Positions 25,346 through 35,815 of a stretch of 64,000 nucleotides of DNA are shown here, piece after piece. The stretch spans positions 67,723,806 to 67,787,805 of the forward strand of contig CM074179.1 in the NCBI GenBank assembly GCA_037179385.1. Reading direction: 5' to 3'. The position numbers and the translations under genes were made by a program. The notes below the pieces were generated by a model, which was given only the letters and a program-made list of their open reading frames with translations, was not told the origin of the DNA and searched no databases. The stretch is from Holothuria scabra (lineage: Eukaryota; Echinodermata; Holothuroidea; Aspidochirotida; Holothuriidae). Each line of letters opens with the position of its first letter. Within the stretch, counting starts at the first letter, position 1.

Positions 25346-26428
25346 GGTGAGTTCGACTCGGCTACTCGAGTTACAACTCGAGTAATTCTGACCTCATCAC
25401 AGCACTTCACAACGCATGCGTACCGAGTAGACGATTCGAACGCTTTGCGAGTAAAAACGTCAGATTAGTACCGATCACGTGCCCTCCACCTGTTCGGTTA
25501 AGTTTAGCGTAGCATTGGCATGGCAACCAAAAATGGAAGGTGGGCGAACTAGAAGAAAAAAGAGCTGTGCTCTCATGATTCTTCAAATGTTTTCAGCTGA
25601 ATGTGATATACAAAATGTATTGATGATTGGACAAACAATGGCCACTCTACCAATCTTGACTCGAGCGATAGGAGGGCTAAAATTCCTCGAGTATATGCAT
25701 TTGCTTAAAACACTGGTCTCCAGTAGGACTACCTAGATTTTAAGTTTCACTTCAGGCTAGAGAGATGTACACTTGAAGTTATTTTACATAAGCTCGGAAA
25801 TTCAAGTATTCCAACACCAGAAAATAGTCTGGGTGGAAGACAAGCTCTGACGAGAAAGAAAAAAAAAAAAAAAAAAACGTGTTGGCGTTTCTATTGATCG
25901 CTAGTAATTTTAAATAAATTGAGATGTAGCCCACTAGAGTTTTCAACTTCGATCGGTTGGTGCAAAAACGGCTGAGAACGAGCGAGAGGAAAAATGGCTT
26001 TTACAGTAAAGGATAGGACCTTCCCTCTTTCCTTTTCGGGGCGGTCGCGGTGCTGCAAAGAACGGAGTGTCGGGGAATTGTTATGCCTTGATTATAGCTT
26101 GAATGTTGATTTCATCAATCTCATACTGTAACAAATATCTCACAAACTTAAGCTCTGTCAGGAATCCTTCCTGCCCATTTTTAAGAGTACTTCCACTTTT
26201 CTTCCGAAGGAAGAACATTGTTGTGGGTTGTCATTTTGCATCGCGTAGGTAACTTTGCGTCATAGCTACACAAGAAACCTGCTGCCGGGACCGGTTACTT
26301 TTTCACAACTAGAGTTGTGAAGTTTTGATGACGTTTTGCACAGTCGAACGCTCATCAGCTTAAATCGTGTTACTCGAGTAGATGAGTCGAACCAGGGAGT
26401 TGCTAGAGCAACCCTGTTCGAACGCACC
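25346..26428 (+). mobile_element. PIF/Harbinger-type DNA transposon, internally deleted
   Basis: The termini are inverted: GGTGAGTTCGACTCGG at the left and the complement of GGTGCGTTCGAACAGGG at the right. Further related blocks follow (CTACTCGAGT-AC in both arms, a TTCACAACGC/TTCACAACTC block). The same 5 bp, TAATA, flank both sides (25341-25345 and 26429-26433). Harbinger elements duplicate a 3-bp TWA site, so part of the match may be chance. Inside is a fragment of a HARBI1-type transposase. At 1083 bp it is far shorter than an autonomous element, so most of the transposase is gone. It lies in intron 1 of the METTL27-like gene. Confidence 0.75.
25727..25860 (+). pseudogene. Harbinger transposase N-terminal fragment
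   Basis: The frame starting at 25727 reads DYLDFKFHFRLERCTLEVIL, then HKLGNSSIPTPE and LGGRQALTRKK. This is the pattern at the start of HARBI1-like nucleases (DFKFHFR-, then -GGR-AL). It breaks off at an A-rich tract near 25860, before any catalytic DDE residue, and a stop lies directly upstream. An 85-codon open frame in another phase (25479-25736) precedes it and may contain more of the same gene after a frameshift; I cannot show that. Confidence 0.7.
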
Positions 26429-26433
26429 TAATA

Positions 26434-28390
26434 TATTCTGGTGACCCAGAGGTCAGCTTCCCGACTGAAGTAAGCTTTGGTAAAGTTAGTGGGTCCTGAT
26501 GAGGGTTAAATCATGTCTCCTTCTGCCAGTTCCGACCAGGAGTGCATGCCACTGAAAATAAAGTCGGGTGGGAAGACGTGGTTGCTCAGAAGGCTATCTA
26601 AAACCATTAGTAAGCGCGGAGTATTCAAACAAAATTGAAAAATCGTGACCTTTGTACATTCGGAGAAACCATTTCCATGTTCGTAGGTAAAATCATAGTT
26701 ATTATACCTTTCTCTGGCTGGGAAACTCCGCGAACTGCCTGCTTATGTTGAGATTCCGGTTTTCGTCAGACACGTGACGTTGATAGTACACGAGAACCTT
26801 GTTGTTGGACTCACTATACGTACTGTTCATATGCAGACAAGGTAAACTGATTTCTTCGAGAGTTTCTTGCGAACAATTATCAAACTGTAATGACTTCAAA
26901 TACGGCGTTTGTTATTGCGAATTAGAAAGGCCGTAAAGCGAGAATAACTGTAACCAAACTAAAATAGCGGGACAATCGAAGGCTGGGCTAGCAAGAGTAA
27001 CTTGGTAAGCACACTCAGCAATTCCGCGAAATTGCGAAGCATAGTAGCAGTCGCACTGTATAACGTTAGATTGGTTGGATTAAGCCATTTTAACAAACGA
27101 GTGTAACGGTTCATCAGACGAGTGTATTGTACAATATTTATCAGTAACTATGGTCGTGCAACATTTTAGGAAGCCCACCTAGCGTAAGTAGGTCAGTCTT
27201 CAGCCCTTACCGCACACTGACTGCGGTATGATAAGTCTGTAGGGCATGAAGGTCCTCAGCGAAGGTCTCCAAACGCTAGGCCTCGGAACCAGTATTTTAC
27301 GCTTATAAAGAGAAAAAGAAACCCGAGAAAAAGGATTTCTTCATTCATTCAAAAATCTTAAAAGCTTACTGATAAGGAGTCCTTTTGCAGTTCCCTTTTA
27401 GCCTTTGGGTCAACATTAATTTCACATCCCAGGAAAAACAGTACATCACTCAATAGAGCCATATCGCTACCGATCGATAAATGATAAGGAAATTAAGTCT
27501 ACCGGATAAACTGTACCAGCTTTCATTAGATGAAATGGTGTGGTAAAGCAAAGAAGTGCTGCACAATCAGTTCAAAATTGCATTTTCAGACAAAATTTTT
27601 TGACTCCCTTGAAAAGATGGAAACACCTCCCGTTGGCCCCAATGGGCACAAATCCTCTGCTTTTACTCGGTACAACTTGTTATTGGGGAAAATAAGTTCT
27701 ACAGCTATTGCCATTTCGTTTTAAATAGGCATTGATTTTTTAACTGTAATTAGTGTAACGCAAGTAGAAATCAGTGGCCTCCATCTGTATTTCTTCTTGA
27801 GCAAATGCATCAACATTTTGAACTCCCTGAATGTTCCCCTGACTAGGGAGTCGTGCCATCATACTCTTAGAACGAATTTAATAAATTGAACACTTATTTT
27901 CCCCCTACTTTGTAAACACTATTCGTTCTAAAAATGTTAAGGTAATAACACCAAATTTTCAGAAACTTAAATATTCAGCAACTTCAACTGCTTAAAAGAG
28001 AAATGTGTAACGATCAATGTCTTTTTTTTTCTAATTTAAAGGGAAACAAAGCATGTTACGTGAGTTGTACAACAACAAAGTCACAAATTATTGCGCAATC
28101 GAACAATTTGATTTTAAGTGAATAAACTTCAACGTATTATATCTCAGCTCAGGAATATCATATGAAGATAGAAGTTGGACTGGTAGAATTTAATTTTCAT
28201 TTTCTTTAATATATATTTTTGAACTTTTTGACTTTAGGTACACTAGACTTGCCCCAAGTCTCTGACGTAATCCTTCCATCCACCTTTCATTTATTTCTGT
28301 TTCTATTCTTCACGGTGATTCCATCCTATTGTGCTCCAATGCAACCAGTCAAATTACTCCTCACTGCCCGTTGCTGCAACTTCCACTAGC
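26434..28390. other. intron 1, middle part: no feature recognised
   Basis: AT-rich intronic DNA with scattered short hairpins near 27180-27260 (ACCTAGCGTAAGTAGGT; CCGCACACTGACTGCGG). No protein motif or repeat copy was recognised. Confidence 0.5.
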
Positions 28391-28394
28391 ACTG

Positions 28395-28835
28395 CCGTAA
28401 CACATGTTTACAACTGTTCTCGGAGAGTGTACACAGGTCACACGCTCGAGCCTGCTAAGCGGCCAGATCAAATTTGCTGCTTGCCGTGAGAAACTTGTAC
28501 CTTTTGCAACTGTTTACGTCATCATTTTTAACTTCTCTTTTGTTTTATTCATCTTAGAAATCAGATGAATATTTTTCAAGATAGTTTACTGTATCATCCA
28601 ATCGGCTTCGGCATTGTGCAACTTTTGCTGGATATTCATTCAGATCGTCGTGTGATGAACGGTGCGTCGTTCTGTCTGCTTACATATAGAAAACTTTTCA
28701 TTGGCTACAGATATTAGTGATTTAAAATTGGACCGCCCAAAATGCTACGTCACCAGTTGCAAAAGCTACAAGTCTCTCTAGCGAGCCAGATCTCCTCTGA
28801 TTGATATGTGCACGTCGTGTAAACAGGAATCTGCC
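28395..28835. repeat. imperfect long inverted repeat (foldback/MITE candidate)
   Basis: Left-arm words ACTTGTACCTTTTGCAACTG and a GCGGCCAGATC block recur inverted on the right as CAGTTGCAAAAGCTACAAGT and GAGCCAGATC. Outer parts match more weakly (GTGTACAC against GTGTAAAC). Arms are about 100 bp around a central spacer of about 220 bp. No transposase. The exact ends and target duplication were not resolved. Confidence 0.5.
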
Positions 28836-28839
28836 ACGC

Positions 28840-30995
28840 ACGATTGTTACAATGGTTCAGTGTCGAAACTTTCGAAGAGGTGGGTGTAAGAACTTGTTAG
28901 CGGACATTATCGGTCGAGGTGTGCTGGTCGATGTTGGTTGGTTAGCACAGTGTGTATTGGCGTTATAACGAGTCTAAGTGGAAAGTGGAGAATGTGAGAA
29001 GTTTGTATGTCTGCAGAGGTGCATCGGGAGAGGTAAGAGGGGTGACACGTAGAGAAGGAATAGTGACAGAGGAGAATCCTAACAGCTGGGAGGGAACATC
29101 TGGAGAGACTTGGGGCGAGTCTAGAGGTTCACTTTAACACGGCCGATGTGGGCCTTTTGAGTACAAGGCTAAGGAATTTAGAGACGTGGAAAAAACTGGG
29201 TAATGGATTATGTTCAAACCTAAGTACGTGTAGCAATGGGCACATCCCCAGTTGCACAAGTGTATACAAACAATTTTGGTCCGAGAAAACTAAATCGGAT
29301 TTGCAGCCCAATTCAATCTAATGATAGAACGCATTTATGCATTTTTGCATTAGTTTTTTAATGCATCACATGTTCCGTGAGAAACAGTATAAAAATTCGG
29401 TTCTAAGCAAAACCTTTTCTATCTCAGTATGACCATTTCGGCGAAACTACTTGTTCTTATGTTAAAAAATAATCGCTGAAAAAATTCTCATTAAGGGGCA
29501 CTTATTCCATGATTATGTAACTATGAAAAAAAAAAACGCTTTCCACACGTATTTAAAACACATAATCTTTTCAAAAACATTATAACTTAAACGCGGCATT
29601 TGACCTCTTAAAATAACACTAATCAAATCTTTCAGAATACCACGTTTCTAACTTACATCGTTGGCCATGCTTTCACCAGGTCGAAAAATACCGATACAAT
29701 GATAACACATAAACTGATCTTAAACTGTAAACTAAAGGGTTTTTTGGAATTGACTAGTTCATTTGGGAATTATTGGTTATGTCTATTAGCAGTTGTAAGT
29801 TGTTTCAAAAACTTTTAGTGATCCTCATTTGGACCAGTGGCAGTGTCTTTGCTGTTTTCGAAAGGAATACAAAGTCCTCAGATGTAGAAGCTGCGAATTT
29901 CAATATTTGTTGTCAGCAGTAAATTGTAACCTCTGAGGATTGGTTATATCTGAGCATTTGTGACCGTCTGGTTTGGTAATGTGGTAAACCCTACAGTTAA
30001 GCTGCTTCACACCGACAATTCTAATCATTTCCCATCCTTTTTATTAGTGCTGAGCTAGTTTTAGAAACACACTCTTTGCGTGGCTCCCACGTGTTGACTT
30101 TAATGGTATTCCGTGCATTTGCATGGGCATTGATGTAATTCTTTTACTGCGTGGAGTTGCAGACGACCTGCTTGTATCGAACTTGGGATCAAACTGATTG
30201 GGAGACCATGTTGCTTTGAAAGTAAGCCTACGGCCCCTTGTTTAGGGTAGCCTATCTCCTAACATATTTCACAGTTACACATACGAAAAGCTCAGTATAT
30301 TGTTAGAATATACTTTCTCAGTCTACGAGAAATTCCATGTTCAATGTACACGTTAGGTGCCTCACACAACACATTGTCTTCGTTCTCAACAATCAACAAC
30401 CCCCAAACTCCCTTACTCACCGTGATGTGATATTTAAATCACCGAAACATTTTTCGTTCGACGACCTTGCTATGATCTTAAACCAGAGCTGCATACGCCA
30501 GTACGTAACGTCTACATGCTCTAGATGCAAAATGCTGTTATCGCATATACGTATGAGAAGCGCACAAGGTTTTGGCGGGAACATTACTCAAAATTCGGAG
30601 AAACAATTGTTACACAAATCGTTCAATTACTTTTCGTTTTATTTTCAAATGACATGTCGTTGGTATTGGCCAACAGCACTATAATGATACTCAACTCAAA
30701 GTACCCAACCGTTTAAAAGTGTAGATAGAGGAAGTAAATTAACGATCATTCTGGAAAACTTGAAGTAATTAGTAAACCAAATACTTCTCTTTTGATTACA
30801 AGTGTTTCAAACAATATGATTTTCAGCAAATGTTTCCGCTCAATGTTGTTGGATAGATAGAATGTTTTGATGTGCTACTCGGGGTTTGATAAACTTTCTC
30901 AGTACATTTGTGGTTTGATGAACTTTATTTATTTTATAGATTTCTTGTTGCTAAAAGAACCAGACTTATATAGTGTATTTTGCTTTTCTGTTCAG
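28840..30995. other. intron 1, last part
   Basis: No gene or repeat recognised. It ends in the acceptor TTTGCTTTTCTGTTCAG just before exon 2. An open frame at 30337-30684 has no known motif. Confidence 0.5.
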
Positions 30996-31118
30996 CACGC
31001 AGATGACTTTCAACTGGGAGGTCCTAGAAAATGTGGTGGCATAGTGAACCAGCTTCATTCGGACAAAAATACTTCAATCCTCGATTTCGGTGCTGGTACT
31101 GGTTTAGTCGGGGTCCAG
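30996..31118 (+). CDS. METTL27: METTL27-like methyltransferase, coding exon 2 (SAM motif I)
   Basis: Encodes residues 38-78. Residues 65-76 are ILDFGAGTGLVG, the glycine-rich motif I loop that binds SAM in Rossmann-fold methyltransferases. The segment before it (HADDFQLGGPRKCGGIVNQL) corresponds to the helix that precedes strand 1 in METTL27 homologues. Acceptor TTTTCTGTTCAG and donor CAG|GTAAGT are both near consensus, and both boundaries are phase 0. The next true exon is 19.4 kb away. A strong-looking decoy acceptor lies only 135 bp downstream (31252-31253), next to a Penelope fragment; using it would give a stop after ten codons. Confidence 0.88.
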
Positions 31119-31254
31119 GTAAGTTGTTTGTCTCAGTTTACCCCATATAGCTGACTGCACACTTTGAAATATATCGGCCACATTACAGATCTGTTATGTA
31201 AATAATACTTTTTGGATTTTCAGTGGCTTAAAATGTATTTTCTGTTATTTCAGG

Positions 31255-31786
31255 AACTGTTTGAAATTTCTGTTAAAACAAGCTAAAAAGTCTACGAAAT
31301 GGTCAGAAATTCATACAAAAAATGTAGTTGCCGTTTTTTTTGTACGGAAAGGGAGCGGAGAAGTCTCGATTCCATCCGCTGTTTTGAGGGAAATTAGGTT
31401 AGTTGTTGGCAAACACGACCTCGTCAACATTTCAGGCCTCAACGGCAATAGCTTTATCGTCAAACAAAGGTTCTCCTGCATTTCCTCTAATGTAGTTTAC
31501 ATTTTAGCTTGTGGGAGATGAAACTCGTATGTGGGAGAAACAAAGCGCCGCCTCGCGGATCGGGTCACCGAGCACCTTAGGTCCATCAAACAGAATCTCT
31601 GTGGATACCCGGTGGCTGCACAGTTCAAACCCCCTTCACCTTGTTCAATACAGCATTTAACCGTTACGGCAGCTTTAATGTCCCGAGGCTCCGATCGTGA
31701 CCGCCTTAGTGCTGAAAACCGACTGATCATGAGGCGAGGTACTCCCGCTCTACACGGCCTTAACGTTGGAATTGACCTTTTGTAAT
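31255..31786 (+). pseudogene. Penelope-like element, GIY-YIG endonuclease fragment
   Basis: Two adjoining frames give FSCISSNVVYILACGR, a stop, then SYVGETKRRLADRVTEHLRS, followed by HGLNVGIDLL at the end. This is the core of the PLE C-terminal GIY-YIG nuclease: the hydrophobic VVY strand, cysteine-bearing insert, YVGE strand and the R-x-H helix. One in-frame TGA at 31519-31521 interrupts it. RT is absent, so the copy is strongly 5' truncated. It lies in METTL27-like intron 2 in sense orientation and starts about where a decoy splice acceptor occurs. An AT-rich 3' region with a hammerhead-like motif and a (TA)n array follow. Confidence 0.8.
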
Positions 31787-32034
31787 ATTCACCGGTTTTT
31801 TGAACCAGTTTTACTCCTTTTACACTTACCCGTTCGTGCTCGTTTTTTACTGGGTAGGCCTTAGTTTTTTGCCGGACCTAGTTTTTGTTTTCTTTTTTCC
31901 CTTTTTTGATTGTGTTCCATCCTTCTCAGTCATGTTCTCTGACAGTCACTTTCGCCCGGTTCTGTTTTTACAGCGATCGCTTCGGATTTGTTGTTTGTCG
32001 TGTCCAATTGTTATTGTTAGTTGTTCAGTTTGGT
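31787..32034 (+). other. 3' untranslated part of the 31.3-kb PLE
   Basis: T-rich sequence linking the GIY-YIG stop to the hammerhead-like motif at 32035 and the (TA)n array at 32121. The open frame starting at 31800 runs into the microsatellite and is not a gene. Confidence 0.5.
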
Positions 32035-32080
32035 TTTTGCCACCTGATGAAGGATTTATGCCCGAAACGTCGTGCAGTTC
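32035..32080 (+). ncRNA. hammerhead-like ribozyme motif at PLE 3' end
   Basis: CTGATGA at 32044-32050 is followed by a 2-bp GG/CC helix II with an A-C mismatch, CGAAAC, and the self-complementary ACGT ending in a GTC site. Flanking CAC and GTG can form a 3-bp stem I. All invariant core bases are present, but helices II and III are minimal. Minimal type I hammerheads with very short helix III are known from Penelope-like elements. The (TA)n array starts about 45 nt downstream. Activity is uncertain. Confidence 0.5.
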
Positions 32081-32118
32081 TCCGCAAACCTTTAAGCACT
32101 TTTACTACCTCTTTTCGA

Positions 32119-32313
<195 letters not shown>

Positions 32314-32505
32314 ATCACTAATTCGGCACTTAGGGGGAAAGTTGTTGTTGAAAAGTCGACCTTAAGGGGAAAAAAATTTGGGGGCGAAATATAACTTTCG
32401 CCTTTACGTTTCTACACACTTTTTCTATATGAATACGTAAACGGACAAGGGCGCCCTCCTAGATTTACAAAGTAGATGCAATTACTTTAAAGTTGTCAAA
32501 CTTTA
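32314..32505 (+). mobile_element. family B TIR element, right-truncated
   Basis: It begins CACTAATTCGGCACTTAGGG at the edge of a (TA)n array and matches the copies at 57511, 59385 and 61557 (CGACCTTAAGGGGAAAA, CTTTCGCCTTTACGTTTCTAC, AATACGTAAACGGACAAGG, ACGCCCTCCTAGATTTAC-like blocks). Similarity ends at about GTTGTCAAACTTTAC, so the second inverted end is missing. Confidence 0.8.
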
Positions 32506-33073
32506 CATTACAGGTAATATTTAGTGTTTTATTTTTTAAGTAGATATGAACAGTTTTTATTTGTCAGTAAGACAGTTTTATTATTTGAAAATATCTCACG
32601 CACTCGCATCTTGTCGCTTTGATAAACTGTTTAGTTACCATGGAGTTTTGAATATGTACATACGCTTCCATTCAAACAACGAAATGAGGTACGCACACTA
32701 CAATTTTAGATTGTCTCGTCACTTTACATTATTTTGGCTAATCAAGCTTGCCATGGTTATGATGTTCGCGCTTTGTATTAATTACTATGTGAGAACGTGC
32801 GTTCTTTGTAACTACGTACTTTCCGATCATCATCATTATGACGTCACTTTACAACTTTTCAAACTTATTTTAATATTACGCGGTACTGGACGCATTCAAC
32901 TCTTTCTTGTTTGTATGTAACGGTTGATTTCCATAACACAGTTGACAAAGCCGCCAGGAGGCGGCGAAAATTTCTGTTTCAATAAATCATTCGTTGGATC
33001 TATATGCACACTCTGTTTTCCATTTTTCCTTATTTATTACGTCCAACACACGGAATTAATTAATGCTATCCTT

Positions 33074-33085
<12 letters not shown>
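32506..33085. other. no recognised gene between two (TA)n arrays
   Basis: A 124-codon open frame (32546-32920) shows no motif I know and is AT-rich; I do not support it. A small hairpin GCCGCC-AGGA-GGCGGC lies near 32949-32965. Confidence 0.4.
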
Positions 33086-33105
<20 letters not shown>

Positions 33106-33129
33106 TATTTATTTATATATATATATATA

Positions 33130-33225
<96 letters not shown>

Positions 33226-33322
33226 TATATATATTTATATAGGACACGATGTTATTGCACATTAAATTTTAAAAGATTAAATATTTTTTGAAACTTGTGT
33301 ATACGTTATACGTTTTAAGGAA

Positions 33323-33367
<45 letters not shown>
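33086..33367. repeat. (TA)n microsatellites, two blocks
   Basis: Blocks at about 33086-33240 (with interspersed TTTATTTA) and 33328-33367, separated by about 90 bp of unique sequence. The open frames in them encode only YIYI repeats. Confidence 0.95.
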
Positions 33368-33372
<5 letters not shown>

Positions 33373-33388
33373 GGGCGCTGTTTAAGTT

Positions 33389-34072
33389 TATTATCAAAGA
33401 TATTATAAAAGTAGATACCAAACTCCTATCTCTACACTGTGAGACGCGCTGACTCCCCACGGAGGCTCAATCGGAGGGGCGGAAGTGTTCATTTGACATG
33501 CGCACAGTTTTATTCGGTTATCTTCGTGCACATTTTCCCCCGCGTAACAGAATACTCCATTGTGACAAAACGTCAGCGTGCGTGCATTTTTTCAAATCAA
33601 GTTCTATACGCGCACAATGCATTTTTCTGTGTGAAGTCCGGAGTAATTGCCGTGTACTTTCGTGTGTTTCAAAAAAAGACGCAGTAGTTGATTTTGTGTT
33701 GTGAGCGCGTAAGAATGTAAACGCGTGTATAGATGTACGCTCGTGAAGATAGCATAGAAACTGACCAATTAGTAAGTCAATGCACTTCAAACCAGTCGTA
33801 ATGCGTTAATGTTCAAATGTTCTTAGCAGAAAAGCCGGAGAAGAAGCCTAAACTGTTTCATGTTAGTGAAATTTATTGAAGAACGTTGTTTGCAAGAATT
33901 GCAATGATTTAAAACCACACGTATTTATACTACCGGAAGATATCAATTAACTATTAGCTTTCACAACGACTGATCAGTGATCAGCAATTCCGCAGCTCCG
34001 AATCGGCCTCCATGAGGAGTCACCGCGCCGTTTTAAGTTTGGCATCTATGTTTATAATATCTTTCTTTATCA
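33389..34072. mobile_element. ~680-bp foldback element with about 90-bp inverted ends
   Basis: The left arm (AAAGATATTATAAAAGTAGAT, then CCAAACT, CGCGCTGACTCC and GGAGGCTCAATCGGAGG) is matched inversely by the right arm (CCTCCATGAGGAGTCACCGCG, AGTTTGG, ATCTATGTTTATAATATCTTT). It adjoins the (TA)n block on the left. Overlapping open frames inside (33439-33790) have no motif. It is probably a non-autonomous DNA element; the family is unknown. Confidence 0.65.
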
Positions 34073-34128
34073 TGATATTTTTCCTGATTCATCACATTTA
34101 GGTAATTATTGGCAAATTATCCCTTTTG

Positions 34129-34371
34129 AATAAGTATAACAAAATGGTAGCAAAGGCAATAGCCGCCCGTTTTAAAGGTACGTTGGGAAGTATTATCAGT
34201 AATAACCAGACCGGCTTTTTTAGAAAAAGGTTAATTTAAGAAAATATTCGCTTTGTTCTAGATTTAATAGACTAAAACGGTGCAAATGATATTCTAGGAT
34301 TCATTTTTTTTAATTTCGAAAAGGCGTTTGATTCAATACATTGGGAATTTATTCACAGAACCTTGGATAAT
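34129..34371 (+). pseudogene. LINE reverse transcriptase fragment (L1-like)
   Basis: The frame starting at 34129 reads NKYNKMVAKAIAARFKGTLG, then SIISNNQTGFFRKRLI, a stop, ENIRFVLDLID, a stop, and FNFEKAFDSIHWEFIHRTL. This is the RT finger region and motif A of L1-type LINEs. The catalytic D of (I)DFEKAFD is replaced by N. At least two stops and no further RT domains show a short dead fragment. It lies in sense orientation in METTL27-like intron 2 and differs from the minus-strand LINE at 21-22 kb. Confidence 0.8.
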
Positions 34372-35815
34372 TAATCGAAGCTTCGATTGTAGGAATTTCT
34401 CGTTCAGTCATGTGGTTTTGTGCCTTCGTAAGCGGTCCGTTTGGATTCATATTGCAATTGCACACTTTTTGTTGTGCAGTGAAACAGCTGCGCAGTTAAG
34501 TTAAGTTGTTCGGTGGGGGGATTTTCAACAAAATTTACCTATTTCCTTATGATGGGATTTGCTCGAATATCTCATGTATAGTAAGGTGGTGACGTGCAAA
34601 TAAAGAAGAAGTTTCACATTCAAAGGTATTGTTCTGCATTGAAGGCCTCCTCTCTGGTTGAAAAAGGGTGTAAATATAATTTGAAAACAATTTATACCTT
34701 TCAGGGTTTTTAAAATAAATTTGAAAGGTTGCTTTTTCCAACATATGCCTCTTTATTTTGTCGGAACTGTTTGATCAAGCAACTTCGTCGACCGTTCTCA
34801 ATTCAATGTAATTGTAAGCAAGTCGCATAACTCACGTTCATGCATACATGCAGTTAGCTAAAGTGTACGTATTGTACTTTGTGTCGTGATTGCGACAGTA
34901 ACAAAGGCCAGGAAACGATCCACTAATTCAAAGGTATTAAATTTGTCGTTGATTTCATGACCATGTGTGGGCAATTTTTTGTAGTTCATCAACTACCGGT
35001 ACCTGTAAAACAAAGAAAAAGATAGTCTGCCCACGGTTGTCGTAGTTCTCAGTAAAGGACTAACGTTATGTATAGGAGGGTTTCATGTTGGCCTACTTCA
35101 ACTAAAATTTACGAATAAGTTTGTATGTTAAGTGTCCCAACCTTCAACGGTTTTGTCAAGATTGTCTGAGATTTTCGAAAAGTCAGATAGGTGCGATGCA
35201 CACAGGAAGAAGTGACGCATTGCTTATGGTTATTTGCTTATTTTATGACAGGTAAATGATATGATTGTCATTAGATGGAAGTATTTTCAGGACCGGATTT
35301 GGCTTGTGGAGTCCTGGACCCGGATTATTTGAGACCCTTTTCACAATTGTTGGGAGCGACCTAACCGAGAGGACCCTGGGACTAGGCCCATGTAAATACC
35401 ACCGATTACAAATGACCTGAGTTCTTCAATTCTTCTGTCACATCCCGTCTTTTGAGCAAAGGGACATTAATGTCCCACTTGTTTTACCTATTTTAATTTT
35501 GAGATATGGTTGTGTCCTGCCTACATGCCACCTTGACGAGGTTGGCGGTGCAGGATTAGACTTGCTAAAACCAAACAGTCTACCAACTGTTTGAAAAGCA
35601 GCTTTTAACTCAAAATGTCAAGAAACTGCTTCGGTTAAAAGAAGGCATAACAAATTTGTTACCAGAAGAAATACAACGTGAAAAATGCAGCCTGAGATGA
35701 CAAATTTGGCTGCTAAATGTGTCCTAAACTAACTATACCTATCGATCTATCAAAGTTATGAAAGGAACCCTGGCTTGCAGAGTTACTTTCAAAGTTTAAT
35801 GAAAGACAAACCTTT
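34372..35815. other. intron 2 stretch, no recognised gene
   Basis: No motif seen. The last 200 bp (from about 35640) may include upstream sequence of the PLE that becomes readable at 35.8 kb, but no GIY-YIG or other domain can be read there. Confidence 0.4.

Noticed and set aside
31254..31284. Possible METTL27-like exon 3 reading ELFEISVKTS
   Set aside because: It stops after ten codons. The exon at 50549 continues the protein family pattern (LKQRGFTNIVALDMS) in the correct phase.
32546..32920. 124-codon plus-strand open frame
   Set aside because: AT-rich, no motif, no splice or poly-A context, bounded by repeats.
33439..33790. Overlapping open frames on both strands
   Set aside because: They lie inside the foldback element, mirror each other and have no motif.
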